The notes under the pieces: generated by a model
What the model saw: only the letters and a program-made list of their open reading frames with translations
What the model was told of the DNA's origin: nothing
Database searches by the model: none
Program-made: the position numbers and the translations under genes
Shown: positions 41,172 to 50,462 of the stretch, piece after piece
Layout of the letters: the number at the start of each line of letters is the position of its first letter
How positions within the stretch are numbered: position 1 is the stretch's first letter
Assembly (NCBI RefSeq): GCF_004217185.1
Contig: NZ_SHKL01000001.1
Location: forward strand, 3,532,001 to 3,596,000
Direction of reading: 5' to 3'
Origin: Pseudonocardia sediminis
GTDB lineage: Bacteria; Actinomycetota; Actinomycetes; Mycobacteriales; Pseudonocardiaceae
DNA: 64,000 nucleotides

Positions 41172-42662
41172 ATGCCGATCACGCTGCGGGACCTGGTGAC
41201 GGACCGCACCCTCGGACTCCGGTCCGTCTGTCCCTCCGCAGATCTGGATCGCGAGGTGGGGTGGGTGCACAGCAGCGAGCTGCCGGACCCCGCGCCCTAT
41301 CTGGACGGTGGCGAGCTGCTGCTCACCACCGGTCTCGGTCCCGACGCGGCCGGCCCGGCCCGCTACGTCGCGGGTCTGGCCCGGCACGGGCTGGTGGGGC
41401 TCGGGTTCGGCACCGGGCTGGGGCACGACGCGATCCCCGACGAGGTCGTCCGCGCCTGCGCCGGGCACGGTCTCGCGCTGCTGGAGATCCCCGAGCGGAC
41501 GCCGTTCATCGCCATCACCAAGGCGGTGTCGGCGTCACTGGCCGCGGACTCCTACGCCCAGGTCGTGCGCACCGACGAGGCCCAGCGCGCGCTGACCGCC
41601 GCCGCGCTCGGAAGGTCGGGCACCAGCCGGGTGTTGCGCGGCCTGGCCGGCCGCCTGGGTGCGTGGGTCCTGGTCTCCGACGCCGACGGGGCCGTCCGGC
41701 ACGCCGCCCCGCGCACGGCCGGGCGTCGCGCCGAGGCGCTGCTGCCCGAGATCGACCGGGTGCGGGCGCACCGCAACCCGACCAGCGTCACGGTGGCGGT
41801 GAACGGCGGGCAGGTGGTGCTGCAACCGATCCGGCTGCCCGGCTCGGGCGCGGTGCTCGTGGTCGGGCGGGACCGGGCGTTCTCGCCGGTGGACCGGCAG
41901 GTGATCGGGTCGGCGGTGTCGGTGCTGACGCTGCTGCACTCGCGCACGTCGGCGGTCGGGCGGGCCGAGCGACGGCTGCGGACCGCGCTGCTGCGGCTGA
42001 TGGTCGACGGTCCCGCCCAGGAGGCGCGGGAGATCGCCGGGGAGTTGTGGGGTCCGCTGCCCGGCGCCGGGGCCCGGGTCGTGGTGCTGCGCAGGCGGTC
42101 CGGCTCGACCCGCGAGCTGCTCGACGTCCTGGAGTCGGTGGCCGCGCGCTCCGGGCCGCTGTTCTTCGGCGCGCTGGACGACGTCGTCGTGGCCGTCGTC
42201 GCCGCCGACGCCGGGGAGCCGGTCACCGCACTGGCCGGGCCGCGCCCGGACGTGCGGGCGGGTGTCTCGGACCCGGTCGACGACATCGGTGTGGGCCTGC
42301 GCCAGGCCCGGCAGGCCCTCGACGCGGGGGCGCACCGGGGCAACCGGCTCGTCCGGTTCGGGGAGCTGGCCGGGGAGGGCCTGCGCAGCCTCGTCCCGGA
42401 CGCCGACGCCGCCGCGTTCGCGGAGTCCCTCCTGCGCCCGCTGGTCACCCACGACGCCCACGGCCGCGGTGACCTCGTCCGCTCGCTGCGCGAGTGGCTG
42501 GCCCACCACGGGCAGTGGGACCCCGCGGCGACCCGGCTCGGCGTGCACCGGCACACCCTGCGGGCGCGGATGGACAGGGTCGCCTCGCTCCTCGGACGCG
42601 ACCTCGACTCCCCCGGCGTGCGCTCCGAGCTGTGGTTCGCCCTGCAGGTCGACGCGACTTGA
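41172..42662 (+). CDS. PucR-family transcriptional regulator
   Basis: The protein has 496 aa from ATG 41172, 4 nt after GGGGGAG. The N-terminal PucR ligand domain (about 1-120) contains LGLRSVCPSADLDREVGWVH and GELLLTTGLG. A GAF-like middle follows, and the C-terminal HTH_30 region (about 435-490) reads LREWLAHHGQWDPAATRLGV then HRHTLRARMDRVASLLGRDL. Members usually control catabolic operons for purines, amino acids or other nitrogen compounds. It is divergent from coxL-pxpA-carrier-accC-pxpB-pxpC with a 145-bp shared promoter gap, so it is the probable regulator of that operon. Confidence 0.92.
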   Translation: MPITLRDLVTDRTLGLRSVCPSADLDREVGWVHSSELPDPAPYLDGGELLLTTGLGPDAAGPARYVAGLARHGLVGLGFGTGLGHDAIPDEVVRACAGHGLALLEIPERTPFIAITKAVSASLAADSYAQVVRTDEAQRALTAAALGRSGTSRVLRGLAGRLGAWVLVSDADGAVRHAAPRTAGRRAEALLPEIDRVRAHRNPTSVTVAVNGGQVVLQPIRLPGSGAVLVVGRDRAFSPVDRQVIGSAVSVLTLLHSRTSAVGRAERRLRTALLRLMVDGPAQEAREIAGELWGPLPGAGARVVVLRRRSGSTRELLDVLESVAARSGPLFFGALDDVVVAVVAADAGEPVTALAGPRPDVRAGVSDPVDDIGVGLRQARQALDAGAHRGNRLVRFGELAGEGLRSLVPDADAAAFAESLLRPLVTHDAHGRGDLVRSLREWLAHHGQWDPAATRLGVHRHTLRARMDRVASLLGRDLDSPGVRSELWFALQVDAT

Positions 42663-42689
42663 CCTGAAGCCGACTTCAGCTCCTACGTT
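42659..42689 (+). promoter_or_regulatory. SoxR/MerR-type promoter of the flavin reductase gene
   Basis: TTGACC (-35, 42659-42664) and TACGTT (-10, 42684-42689) are 19 nt apart, the over-long spacer used by MerR-family activators. Within the spacer lies the perfect dyad CTGAAG-CCGA-CTTCAG. Layout and bases parallel the E. coli soxS promoter (CCTCAAG.TAACTTGAGG). The -35 overlaps the pucR stop. A regulator gene for it is not in the window. Confidence 0.65.
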
Positions 42690-42734
42690 CGCCTCGGACG
42701 GCGCGGACCGCGCCGCGGACGGAACGAGGACATC

Positions 42735-43328
42735 GTGACCGCACTGCAGAACGACTCGACCCCCATCCGCCTGGCCGTGATCATCGGCAGCGTCCGCACC
42801 GGACGGTTCGGCCCGACCGTCGCCCGCTGGTTCACCGGCACCCTGGGCGGGAACCCGGACGTCGAGACCGACCTGATCGACCTGGCCGACGTGAACCTCT
42901 CCCCCGCGCTCGACGGCAACCCGGACGACCCCCACGCCCCCACCGGAGCGCTGCGGGCGCGGCTGGCCGCCGCGGATGCGTTCGTCGTCGTGACCCCGGA
43001 GTACAACCACAGCTACCCGGCCGGGCTGAAGACGGCGATCGACTCGTTCTCCGTCGAGTGGCAGGCCAAGCCGGTCGGGTTCGTCAGCTACGGCGGCATC
43101 TCCGGCGGCCTGCGCGCCGTCGAGCACCTGCGTCCGGTGTTCGTCGAGCTGCACGCCGCGCCGGTCCGCGACGGCGTCAGCTTCGCGAACTTCTGGAGCG
43201 CCTTCGACGAGGACGGCCGGGTCGCCGACGACCGCCCCGCCGGCGCGGCGAAGGTGCTCACCGACCAGCTGGTGTGGTGGGGCCGCGCGCTGCGCGAGGC
43301 CCGCGCCCGGCACCCCTACGGATCATGA
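42735..43328 (+). CDS. NAD(P)H-dependent FMN reductase
   Basis: The protein has 197 aa from GTG 42735. It has the flavodoxin-like fold: LAVIIGSVRTGRFGPTVARW binds FMN phosphate, VVTPEYNHSYPAGLKTAIDS carries the PEYN signature, and GFVSYGGISGGLRAVEHL follows. It reduces FMN or quinones with NAD(P)H. A homologous FMN reductase is a SoxR target in Streptomyces coelicolor, which agrees with the SoxR-like promoter here. The function would be defence against redox-cycling compounds. Confidence 0.92.
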   Translation: MTALQNDSTPIRLAVIIGSVRTGRFGPTVARWFTGTLGGNPDVETDLIDLADVNLSPALDGNPDDPHAPTGALRARLAAADAFVVVTPEYNHSYPAGLKTAIDSFSVEWQAKPVGFVSYGGISGGLRAVEHLRPVFVELHAAPVRDGVSFANFWSAFDEDGRVADDRPAGAAKVLTDQLVWWGRALREARARHPYGS

Positions 43329-43380
43329 GCGGCACCAGGGTGACGGCGGCGCGGCGACGGCTGCTCCTAGGCTGGTCGTC

Positions 43381-43980
43381 GTGTCCGCCACCCGTCTGCT
43401 CGTCCTCGGTGTGGTGCGCGGCTACGGCCGCGCGCACGGCTACCGGATCGGCACCGACCTGCTGGCCTGGGAGGCCGACCGGTGGGCGAACGTCAAGTGG
43501 GGGTCGATCTACCACGCTCTGGCCGCGCTGACCCGCTCCGGCTCGTTGCTCGACCACGTCGGCGTGCGGGGCCGGACCGAGTACGAGCTCACCGAGCGCG
43601 GCGAGGCCGAGTTCTCCCGGCTGCTGCGCACGGCGCTGCGGGTCCCGGACCGGCACACCGACCAGCTCGGCGCGGCGTTGGCGTTCCTGCCCTCGCTCCC
43701 CCGCGGGGAGGCGATCGCGCTGCTGCACGAGCGGCTCGCCAGCTGCGAGGAGGCGGAGCGGTCGGCGATCGAGCGGCGGGACGGATGGGACTGGCCGCCG
43801 CACGTCCGGGAGCTGTTCGGGCTGTGGGCCGGTGACGCGACCGGTGGCGCGGAGTGGGCGCGGGGGCTGATCGGGCGCCTGGAGTCGGGCGAGTACGCGA
43901 TGGACGGTGAGCCGGGGTCGCCCGGCCCGCCGGGGAGCTGGCCGAAGCTGGTCGAGGAGCGTGCGGACGCCGGGGAATAG
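43381..43980 (+). CDS. PadR-family transcriptional regulator
   Basis: The protein has 199 aa from GTG 43381. The N-terminal winged helix is clear: LVLGVVRGYGRAHGYRIGTD, ANVKWGSIYHALAALTRSGS and the wing GVRGRTEYELTERG. The C-terminal part (about 85-180) is helical, as in PadR-s2 dimerisation domains, with two adjacent tryptophans. It lies 52 nt after the flavin reductase gene in the same direction, but its target is not evident. It may be autoregulatory. Confidence 0.9.
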   Translation: MSATRLLVLGVVRGYGRAHGYRIGTDLLAWEADRWANVKWGSIYHALAALTRSGSLLDHVGVRGRTEYELTERGEAEFSRLLRTALRVPDRHTDQLGAALAFLPSLPRGEAIALLHERLASCEEAERSAIERRDGWDWPPHVRELFGLWAGDATGGAEWARGLIGRLESGEYAMDGEPGSPGPPGSWPKLVEERADAGE

Positions 43981-44037
43981 GCTGCGGGGGCCGATAGTTC
44001 AAACTTGAGCCCCGATCCCCCAGACGCCGAGGTGCTC

Positions 44038-46716
44038 ATGAGCCGTTCCGGCCCGCCGGACACGACCCGCCCCGACCCCGTGCTCATCTTCACCCCGCAG
44101 GACCCGCCCCGCACCGGCGAGCTGCACCTCGACGGGACCCCGGTCCCCCTGCTCGACGCGCTGCCGGACCTGGTCGCCCGCGACGACGTCTGGGGTGCGG
44201 TCACCGCGCTCGCCCTGGACGTCGTCGCCCGCGGCGCCCTCGTCCCCGGCGTCTCCCCCGCCGGCTTCGACGCCTGGGCCGCCGATCTCGACGACGCCGA
44301 CGACGTCCGGCTGCGCCGCCTGGCCGCCGACGATCCGGGCGATCTCCGTGCGTTCTGCGACGCCGTCGCCGACACCCTCCCGCGGTCCGGCGACGACCAC
44401 GGCGCCTACGCCGGGAACGACGTCGTCCGCCTCGGCCGGGACGGCACGGCGCAGGGCACGACCGAGGCGGTCCGGCTCTCGCTGCGGATCGAGTCCGGCG
44501 CCGCCGACGCCCTCGACGGTCCTGCGGACGCCGTCGACACCGACTCCGGGACCGGTGCCGCCGGAGCCGGCTCCCGGCCGGTCGTCCGGGCGGTACTGCA
44601 GGTCCATGCATCGGGCCTGGTCACCGACGCCGCCGCGCTCTGGGAGGGGCCGGTCTCCGGCTTCGCGCCGCGCCACCGGGTCGTGACGGCGCTGGCGCTG
44701 CGCCGGGCCGCACAGCTGTGGCCGCCGCTGGAGCGGCTGCTCAGCGCCGCCGTCCCCGGCGCGCTCGACCTCGACGACACCGACCTCGCCGACCTGCTGG
44801 CCTCCGGCGTCGCCGCGCTGGCCTCCGGCGGCGTGGCCGTGCACTGGCCCCGGGGTCTGCGCGACGGCCTGCGTCCGAGGATCGTCGCCGGTCGCGAGGA
44901 CGACGGCGCGGGGGCGGGCCTGCTCGACGGCACCGGATCGGTCGCCCTGGACTGGCAGCTCGCCCTGCGCGGGGACCCGCTGACCGTCTCCGAGTACGAG
45001 ACGCTCGCCTCCGCGGCGTCGCCGCTGGTCCGGCTGCGCGACGAGTGGGTGCTCGTCGACCCGGCGACGGCCCGGCGGGCGGCGCGGAGCGGGGGGCCCG
45101 AGCAGGTGCCCGCGGTCCGGGCGATCGCGGCGGCGCTGGCCGGGGAGCTGCTCGTCGACGGCGTCGCGGTCCCGGTGACGGCACAGGGCGGGCTCGAGCG
45201 GCTGCGCGACGTGCTGGCCTCGGCGCCGGAGGCGCTGCCCGAGCCGCCCGGGCTGGCCGCCGAGCTGCGCGCCTACCAGCGCCAGGGCCTGGGCTGGCTG
45301 GCCCGGATGGTGGACGCGGGCCTCGGCGGCTGCCTGGCCGACGACATGGGGCTCGGCAAGACGATCACCGTGATCGCGCTGCACCTGCACCGGCGGACGC
45401 TGGTCGAGGGCGACACGCTGGTCGTGTGCCCGGCGTCGGTGATGCCGAACTGGGAACGCGAGATCCGCCGCTTCGCCCCCGGCGTGCCGGTCACCCGCTT
45501 CCACGGCGCCGGGCGCTCCGCCGGCGTCGGGACCGGCGGGATCCTCCTGACCACCTACGGCACGCTGCGCGCGGACCCGGAGCCCCTGGCCGGGCGGCAC
45601 TGGGACCTGGTCGTCGCCGACGAGGCCCAGTACGTGAAGAACGCCCGCTCGGACACCGCCCACGCGCTGCGCACCGTCCCGGCGACGGCGCGGGTCGCGC
45701 TGAGCGGCACGCCCGTGCAGAACCGGCTGGCCGACCTGTGGGCGATCCTGGACTGGACGACGCCCGGCCTGCTCGGCGGCCGTACCGAGTTCGCCCGCCG
45801 CTGGTCCGACCCGATCGAGTCCGCCGATCCGGGGACGGCCGCCGCGGCGACCGACCGGCTGGCCCGGCTCGTCGGGCCGTTCCTGCTGCGCCGGCGCAAG
45901 ACCGACCCCGGCGTCGCCCCGGACCTGCCCGCCCGCACCGTCACCGACCGACCGGTCGGCCTGACCCGCGAGCAGGCCGGGCTCTACACCGCCGCCCTCG
46001 ACGCGGCGACCGGTGAGCTCGCCGGACGCGCCGGGGTCGCCCGGCACGGAGCGATCGGCGCGCTGCTCACCGCGCTCAAGCAGATCTGCAACCACCCCGC
46101 CCACTACCTCGGCGAGTCCGGCGACGACGTCGTCCTCGACGGCCGTTCCGGCAAGCTCGACGCCCTGGACGCGCTGCTGGACCGGATACTCGACGCCGAC
46201 GAGCGCACCCTGGTGTTCACCCAGTACGTGACGATGGCCCAGCTGCTGGAGCTGCACCTGCGCCGTCGCGGGACCGACGCGGCGATCCTGCACGGCGGAT
46301 TGACCCTGGCGGCGAGGACCGCGCTCGTCGACCGGTTCCAGGCCGGAGAGCTGCCGGTGCTGCTGCTCTCGCTCACCGCGGCCGGTACCGGGCTGAACCT
46401 GACCCGCGCCGACCATGTCGTGCACTACGACCGCTGGTGGAACCCGGCCGTGGAGGACCAGGCCACCGACCGCGCGCACCGGATCGGGCGCGTCCGGCCG
46501 GTGCACGTGCACCGTCTCGTCGCGGAGGGAACGCTGGAGGACCGCATCGCCGCCCTGCTGGAACGCAAACGCGCCCTGTCCGACTCGGTGCTGGCCCGCG
46601 GCGAGGACGCCCTGACCGGCCTGTCCGACGACCAGCTCGCCGAGCTCGTCGCGCTCACCGCCGAACCCGCCGACGGCTCCGACCTGGCCGGCTCTGCGGC
46701 CGGGGTGTCCCGGTGA
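44038..46716 (+). CDS. SNF2-family DEAD/DEAH-box helicase
   Basis: The protein has 892 aa from ATG 44038, which has GAGG 6 nt upstream; TTG 44005 is in frame but less likely. Residues 1 to about 400 form the SNF2-associated N-terminal region. The motor follows: YQRQGLGWLARM (Q motif), DDMGLGKTITVIAL (Walker A, about 438), VVADEAQYVKN (Walker B, about 525), LSGTPVQNRL, HGGLTLAARTALVDRF and TAAGTGLNLTRADHVVHYDR. It translocates on double-stranded DNA to remodel protein-DNA complexes. Its stop overlaps the start of a SWIM protein gene, a pairing common in actinobacteria. Confidence 0.94.
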   Translation: MSRSGPPDTTRPDPVLIFTPQDPPRTGELHLDGTPVPLLDALPDLVARDDVWGAVTALALDVVARGALVPGVSPAGFDAWAADLDDADDVRLRRLAADDPGDLRAFCDAVADTLPRSGDDHGAYAGNDVVRLGRDGTAQGTTEAVRLSLRIESGAADALDGPADAVDTDSGTGAAGAGSRPVVRAVLQVHASGLVTDAAALWEGPVSGFAPRHRVVTALALRRAAQLWPPLERLLSAAVPGALDLDDTDLADLLASGVAALASGGVAVHWPRGLRDGLRPRIVAGREDDGAGAGLLDGTGSVALDWQLALRGDPLTVSEYETLASAASPLVRLRDEWVLVDPATARRAARSGGPEQVPAVRAIAAALAGELLVDGVAVPVTAQGGLERLRDVLASAPEALPEPPGLAAELRAYQRQGLGWLARMVDAGLGGCLADDMGLGKTITVIALHLHRRTLVEGDTLVVCPASVMPNWEREIRRFAPGVPVTRFHGAGRSAGVGTGGILLTTYGTLRADPEPLAGRHWDLVVADEAQYVKNARSDTAHALRTVPATARVALSGTPVQNRLADLWAILDWTTPGLLGGRTEFARRWSDPIESADPGTAAAATDRLARLVGPFLLRRRKTDPGVAPDLPARTVTDRPVGLTREQAGLYTAALDAATGELAGRAGVARHGAIGALLTALKQICNHPAHYLGESGDDVVLDGRSGKLDALDALLDRILDADERTLVFTQYVTMAQLLELHLRRRGTDAAILHGGLTLAARTALVDRFQAGELPVLLLSLTAAGTGLNLTRADHVVHYDRWWNPAVEDQATDRAHRIGRVRPVHVHRLVAEGTLEDRIAALLERKRALSDSVLARGEDALTGLSDDQLAELVALTAEPADGSDLAGSAAGVSR

Positions 46717-47387
46717 GCGCCGCGCGGGGGTTCTCCGCGTTCGCGGCGCGGAGCGGGAACGCCGTCCGGGGCCGGTCGTGGTGGGCGCGGGCCTGGGTCG
46801 CCGCCGTCGAGGACACCTCGCTCGACCACTCGGCGCTGCGCCGCTCGCGGAAGGTCGCGGGCTCGGGACGGGTCGGGCCGATCACGGTCTCCCCCGGCCG
46901 TCTGGCCGCCGCCGTCGACGACCCGGACGCCCCCGACGGGCTGCACGCCTCCGTCGCACTCGCGGTCCTGGGCGACGAGGAGTGGTCGCGGCTGCTCGAG
47001 CAGGTCGCGGCCGAGTCGGGGCATCTGGCGGCGCTGCTGTCCGGGGAGGTGCCGCGCGCGCTGGTGCAGGCCGCGGACGCCGCCGGGGTGGCGCTGCTGC
47101 CCGACATCGGGGACCTGGACCCGGAGTGCGACTGCCCGGACTGGGGCAACCCCTGCGTCCACGCCGGGGCGCTCTGCTACCAGGCCGCGTGGCTGCTCGA
47201 CGAGGACCCGTTCGTCCTCCTGCTGCTGCGCGGGCGGGACCGCGAGGAGATCGTCGCGGCCCTCACCGCGGGCCCGGTCTCCTCGGCGCAGGACACCGGG
47301 CCGCCCGGTGAGGACCGCCTCGCCGCGCTGGTCGAACGGGCCGCCGGCCGGGCCCGCGCGTTGCTGGCCGGATCCCGCGTCCCATGA
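46713..47387 (+). CDS. SWIM zinc-finger protein
   Basis: The protein has 224 aa from GTG 46713, overlapping the helicase stop by 4 nt. It starts with GFSAFAARSGNAVRGRSWWA, then has an alpha/beta body. The SWIM motif is CDCPDWGNPCVHAGALCY (CxC...CxH, near residue 140), followed by a helical tail. SWIM domains bind zinc and mediate DNA or protein contacts. Together with the SNF2 partner it probably forms one DNA-remodelling or repair module of unknown target. Confidence 0.92.
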   Translation: MSAARGFSAFAARSGNAVRGRSWWARAWVAAVEDTSLDHSALRRSRKVAGSGRVGPITVSPGRLAAAVDDPDAPDGLHASVALAVLGDEEWSRLLEQVAAESGHLAALLSGEVPRALVQAADAAGVALLPDIGDLDPECDCPDWGNPCVHAGALCYQAAWLLDEDPFVLLLLRGRDREEIVAALTAGPVSSAQDTGPPGEDRLAALVERAAGRARALLAGSRVP

Positions 47388-47439
47388 TCGGCGGACGGGC
47401 GGCGATCGACGACAGGGGTGTCGCGGATCGCCGCCGATC
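47386..47439 (+). terminator. hairpin after the SNF2-SWIM pair
   Basis: GATCGGCGG (47386-47394) pairs with CCGCCGATC (47431-47439), with an additional GGCGATC / GATCGCC pairing inside. It begins at the SWIM gene stop. The rest of the 163-bp gap to the permease gene is featureless. Confidence 0.55.
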
Positions 47440-47550
47440 CGCTGATCACGCTCCGGGGGCGTGGGAGGTGGGTCGCTGCTCCGCCGGCGCGGGGCGGGCG
47501 GGGGATTGCGATGATCCCGGCGTGCCGTCACCGTCGCGACGGGCCCGCGG

Positions 47551-48300
47551 GTGACCGCCGGTCAGGTCCTGCTGCTGTTCCTCGCCGGGATCGGGGCCGG
47601 GCTGTCCGGGTCGATCGCCGGGCTGGCGTCGCTGTTCTCCTACCCGGCGCTGCTCGCGGTCGGGCTGCCCGCGACCAGCGCGAACGTCACGAACACCGTC
47701 GCGCTGCTGTTCAACAGCGTCGGGTCGGTCACCGGGTCACGCCCGGAGCTGACCGGGCTCGGGCCGATGGTCCGGCGGTTCGCGGTGCTGTCCGTGGTCG
47801 GCGGCGCGGCCGGGGCCGGGCTGCTGCTCGTCACGCCCGACGGCGGCTTCGAGAAGATCGTCCCGTTCCTGGTCGGCGGCGCGTCGGTGGTCCTGCTGGC
47901 CTCGCCGTGGATCCGGACCGCCGCCGCGGAGGGACCGCGCCGCGACGGGCCGTGGGTCCTGGCCGCGATGACGGCCGTCGCGGTCTACGGGGGCTACTTC
48001 GGCGCCGCCGCCGGGGTGCTGCTGCTCGCCCTGCTCTCGATCTCGCAGCCGCTGACGCTGCTGCAGTCCAACGCGGTCAAGAACGTGCTGCTCGGACTCG
48101 CGAACGGCGTCGCCGCGATCGGGTTCGCGCTGTTCGGCGACGTCGTGTGGACGGCGGTGCTCCCGCTGGCCGCGGGGCTGCTGATCGGCGGCTGGACCGG
48201 CCCGGCCATCGCCCGCCGCGTCCCCACCACCCTGCTGCGGGCCGGGATCGCGATCGCGGGCCTCGGGCTGGCCGTGAAGCTCTTCGCCGACGCCTGGTGA
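47551..48300 (+). CDS. TauE/SafE-family sulfite/anion permease
   Basis: The protein has 249 aa from GTG 47551 with about eight hydrophobic helices and the internal duplication typical of TauE/SafE. The two repeat signatures are LAGIGAGLSGSIAGLASLFS plus SANVTNTVALLFNSVGSVTG, and VYGGYFGAAAGVLLLALLS plus QSNAVKNVLLGLANGVAAI. Members export sulfite, sulfoacetate or other organo-anions. No sulfur-metabolism genes adjoin it, so the substrate is open. It converges on the kinase gene, 4 bp apart. Confidence 0.9.
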   Translation: MTAGQVLLLFLAGIGAGLSGSIAGLASLFSYPALLAVGLPATSANVTNTVALLFNSVGSVTGSRPELTGLGPMVRRFAVLSVVGGAAGAGLLLVTPDGGFEKIVPFLVGGASVVLLASPWIRTAAAEGPRRDGPWVLAAMTAVAVYGGYFGAAAGVLLLALLSISQPLTLLQSNAVKNVLLGLANGVAAIGFALFGDVVWTAVLPLAAGLLIGGWTGPAIARRVPTTLLRAGIAIAGLGLAVKLFADAW

Positions 48301-48304
48301 GGAC

Positions 48305-50329
48305 TCAGATCCGGTCGAACATGCTGGTCACGGGCCCGTCGATCCGGGCGCCGCGCTTGTGCAGCCAGTCGTCGAGCTTGCCCTGGACCGTCGCGAGCTC
48401 CGGGCGGCGGCCCGGGTCGGTGCGCAGGGCGGACTTGAGCAGGCTCAGGTGCGCCGTGCGCGAGGGCAGGTGGGTGAGCTTCCCGCCCGCCGCGGCCGCG
48501 CGCAGGCCCGCGACGGCGTCCTGGCTCTCGCCACGGGGCGGCTGCCCGCACAGCGCGAACGACACCGCGGCGGCGAGCTGCCAGCCGTCCGAGGCCGGGG
48601 AGGCGGGCTTGCCCGCCGCGACCTCCGGGGCCAGGTAGTCCGGAGTGCCCAGCACGTAGCCGGCCATGGTCAGGGTGGAGTCGCCCTGCTTGCGGGCGAT
48701 CCCGAAGTCGATCAGGTGCGGCTTGCCGTGCGGGTCGACGACGATGTTGCCGGGCTTGATGTCGCGGTGCAGCACCCCGCGCCGGTGGGCGGTGTCCAGC
48801 GCCCCGGCGATCCCGGTCCAGATCCGCGCCGCGGAGACGTCGTCGACGGGGCCGCGGTCGGCCACCAGCTGGCCCAGCGACAGGCCGTCGACGTACTCCA
48901 TGACGATCACCAGGCCCTCCATCCCGACGAGCCCGGGGTCGCTGGAGGCCTGCACGAGGTCGTGGATCCGCACGCAGCACGGGTGCTGCATCGCGCCGAG
49001 GGCCGCGGCCTCACGGCGGATCCGCTCCTCGGTCTCGGCGTCCGGGGCGTGCGCGGACTTCACCGCGACGGTGTGGCCGAGCTTGGCGTCGTGGGCGAGC
49101 CACACTCGTCCGAACCCGCCGGAGCCGAGACGGCGCAGCAGCCGGAACCGCGGGGCGCGTTGCCCGCCGGTGACGCCGCCGACCGGGGCGACCATCGTCG
49201 GGCGGCGCGGAGGTCCGGGGGGCGGGAGCGGGCCGCCACCGGTCCGGAACCCGCCGGACGGGGGCGGGAACGGGCCCGATCGTCCGGGCGTCGGCGGTGG
49301 CGGTGGCGGCATCGCCGGTGGCGGCGCCGCGGGGTACGGGCCGGACAGTGCGCGGGTGCCGTTCGGGCGGGGCGCGGCACCGGAGCCGGGACCACCGGCC
49401 GCGGCGGCCCGGCCGGACGGGGCGACCCGCCCGGCGGCGGCGCCACCGATCTCGACCGGGCTCTCCGGGGTGCGTGCGGCGAACCGGCCGGCCAGGCGGT
49501 CGGCGAGGCTGGGCGTGGCGGCGGGCGCCGAGGCGGCCGGGTGGGCCGCGGAGGGATGTCCGGGCGGCGGCCCGGGTCGACCGGCGCCGACGGCGCGACC
49601 CGAGGGCGGCCCGGCGGCGTCGACGGACCGGCGCTCGGCCGCGGCGAGCGCGGCCCGCGACGGCGGCGGCACCATCGCCACGACGACGACCCCGAGCAGG
49701 GTCGCGACCAGCACGCCGATCCAGAGGTGCTCGGCGGTGCCGCTGGGCACCCCCGCGGTGAGGACGATCAGCGAGAACAGCGGGATCCAGAAGAACTTCG
49801 ACGGCCACTTCGGCCCGCGGCGCAGCGCGGTGCGGGCCTGCACGGCGACCAGCAGCACCGCCATCAGCGGCACCACGCCGAGCAGCGCGACCGCGATCAC
49901 CGACTGGACGACGTCGCCGCTGCCCACCGCGCCGGCGACGGTGCCCTGGCCCAGGTAGCTGCTCTGGGTGCCGACGACCGAGCAGGTCGTGGTGCGGATG
50001 GTCCGGGTCGTCGCGGCGGCCATGCCCGGGACCGGCTGTCCCTCGGTGGCGGCGGCGAACACCCGTCCGGTGGCGATGAACGCGACCAGCGGCAGCAGGC
50101 CGGCGGTCAGGATCCCGATCCCGCCGACGAGCACGGACCCCGACGCCCCGTAGGACGAGCCGAGACGGCGCCGGATCAGCGCGACCGCGACCGCCCCGGC
50201 CGTCGGCAGCAGCCCGACCAGCACCCCGAGGATGCTGACCGACCACGCCCACTCGCCCGGGCACGCGTCCGCCGCCAGGCCGCGCAGACCGTCGAGCAGC
50301 CCGGCGACGAGCGCCACCAGCGTGTCCAC
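48305..50329 (-). CDS. membrane protein with C-terminal Ser/Thr protein kinase domain
   Basis: The protein has 674 aa. Unusually, several transmembrane helices come first (about residues 20-225, for example SVLVGGIGILTAGLLPLVAF and VVQSVIAVALLGVVPLMAVL). A long Pro/Gly-rich linker (about 230-390) follows, and the Hanks-type kinase is at the C-terminus (about 395-660). Kinase motifs are intact: RRLGSGGFGRVWLA, AVKSAH, HRDIKPGN, LIDFGIARK and GTPDYLAPEV. Most actinobacterial Pkn kinases have the kinase first and a single helix later. There are no PASTA domains. The N-terminal membrane part may sense or channel a signal. Confidence 0.88.
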   Translation of the reverse strand: MDTLVALVAGLLDGLRGLAADACPGEWAWSVSILGVLVGLLPTAGAVAVALIRRRLGSSYGASGSVLVGGIGILTAGLLPLVAFIATGRVFAAATEGQPVPGMAAATTRTIRTTTCSVVGTQSSYLGQGTVAGAVGSGDVVQSVIAVALLGVVPLMAVLLVAVQARTALRRGPKWPSKFFWIPLFSLIVLTAGVPSGTAEHLWIGVLVATLLGVVVVAMVPPPSRAALAAAERRSVDAAGPPSGRAVGAGRPGPPPGHPSAAHPAASAPAATPSLADRLAGRFAARTPESPVEIGGAAAGRVAPSGRAAAAGGPGSGAAPRPNGTRALSGPYPAAPPPAMPPPPPPTPGRSGPFPPPSGGFRTGGGPLPPPGPPRRPTMVAPVGGVTGGQRAPRFRLLRRLGSGGFGRVWLAHDAKLGHTVAVKSAHAPDAETEERIRREAAALGAMQHPCCVRIHDLVQASSDPGLVGMEGLVIVMEYVDGLSLGQLVADRGPVDDVSAARIWTGIAGALDTAHRRGVLHRDIKPGNIVVDPHGKPHLIDFGIARKQGDSTLTMAGYVLGTPDYLAPEVAAGKPASPASDGWQLAAAVSFALCGQPPRGESQDAVAGLRAAAAGGKLTHLPSRTAHLSLLKSALRTDPGRRPELATVQGKLDDWLHKRGARIDGPVTSMFDRI

Positions 50330-50462
50330 GCCCGAAACCCCCTCCGCCGTCCGACTCCCACTATGGCATCACCGACGCCGGGAACGACGCGGCACGGGTG
50401 TCCCGGCCGTGTCGGGCGGCCGCGACGGCGTGTGCCGGCGGTGGCGGCGTTACCGTCGGCGC

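Noticed and set aside
43999-46512. Minus-strand open frame of about 840 residues opposite the SNF2 gene
   Set aside because: It has no motif of its own. The plus strand carries all SNF2 helicase motifs in order, so this is an antisense shadow.
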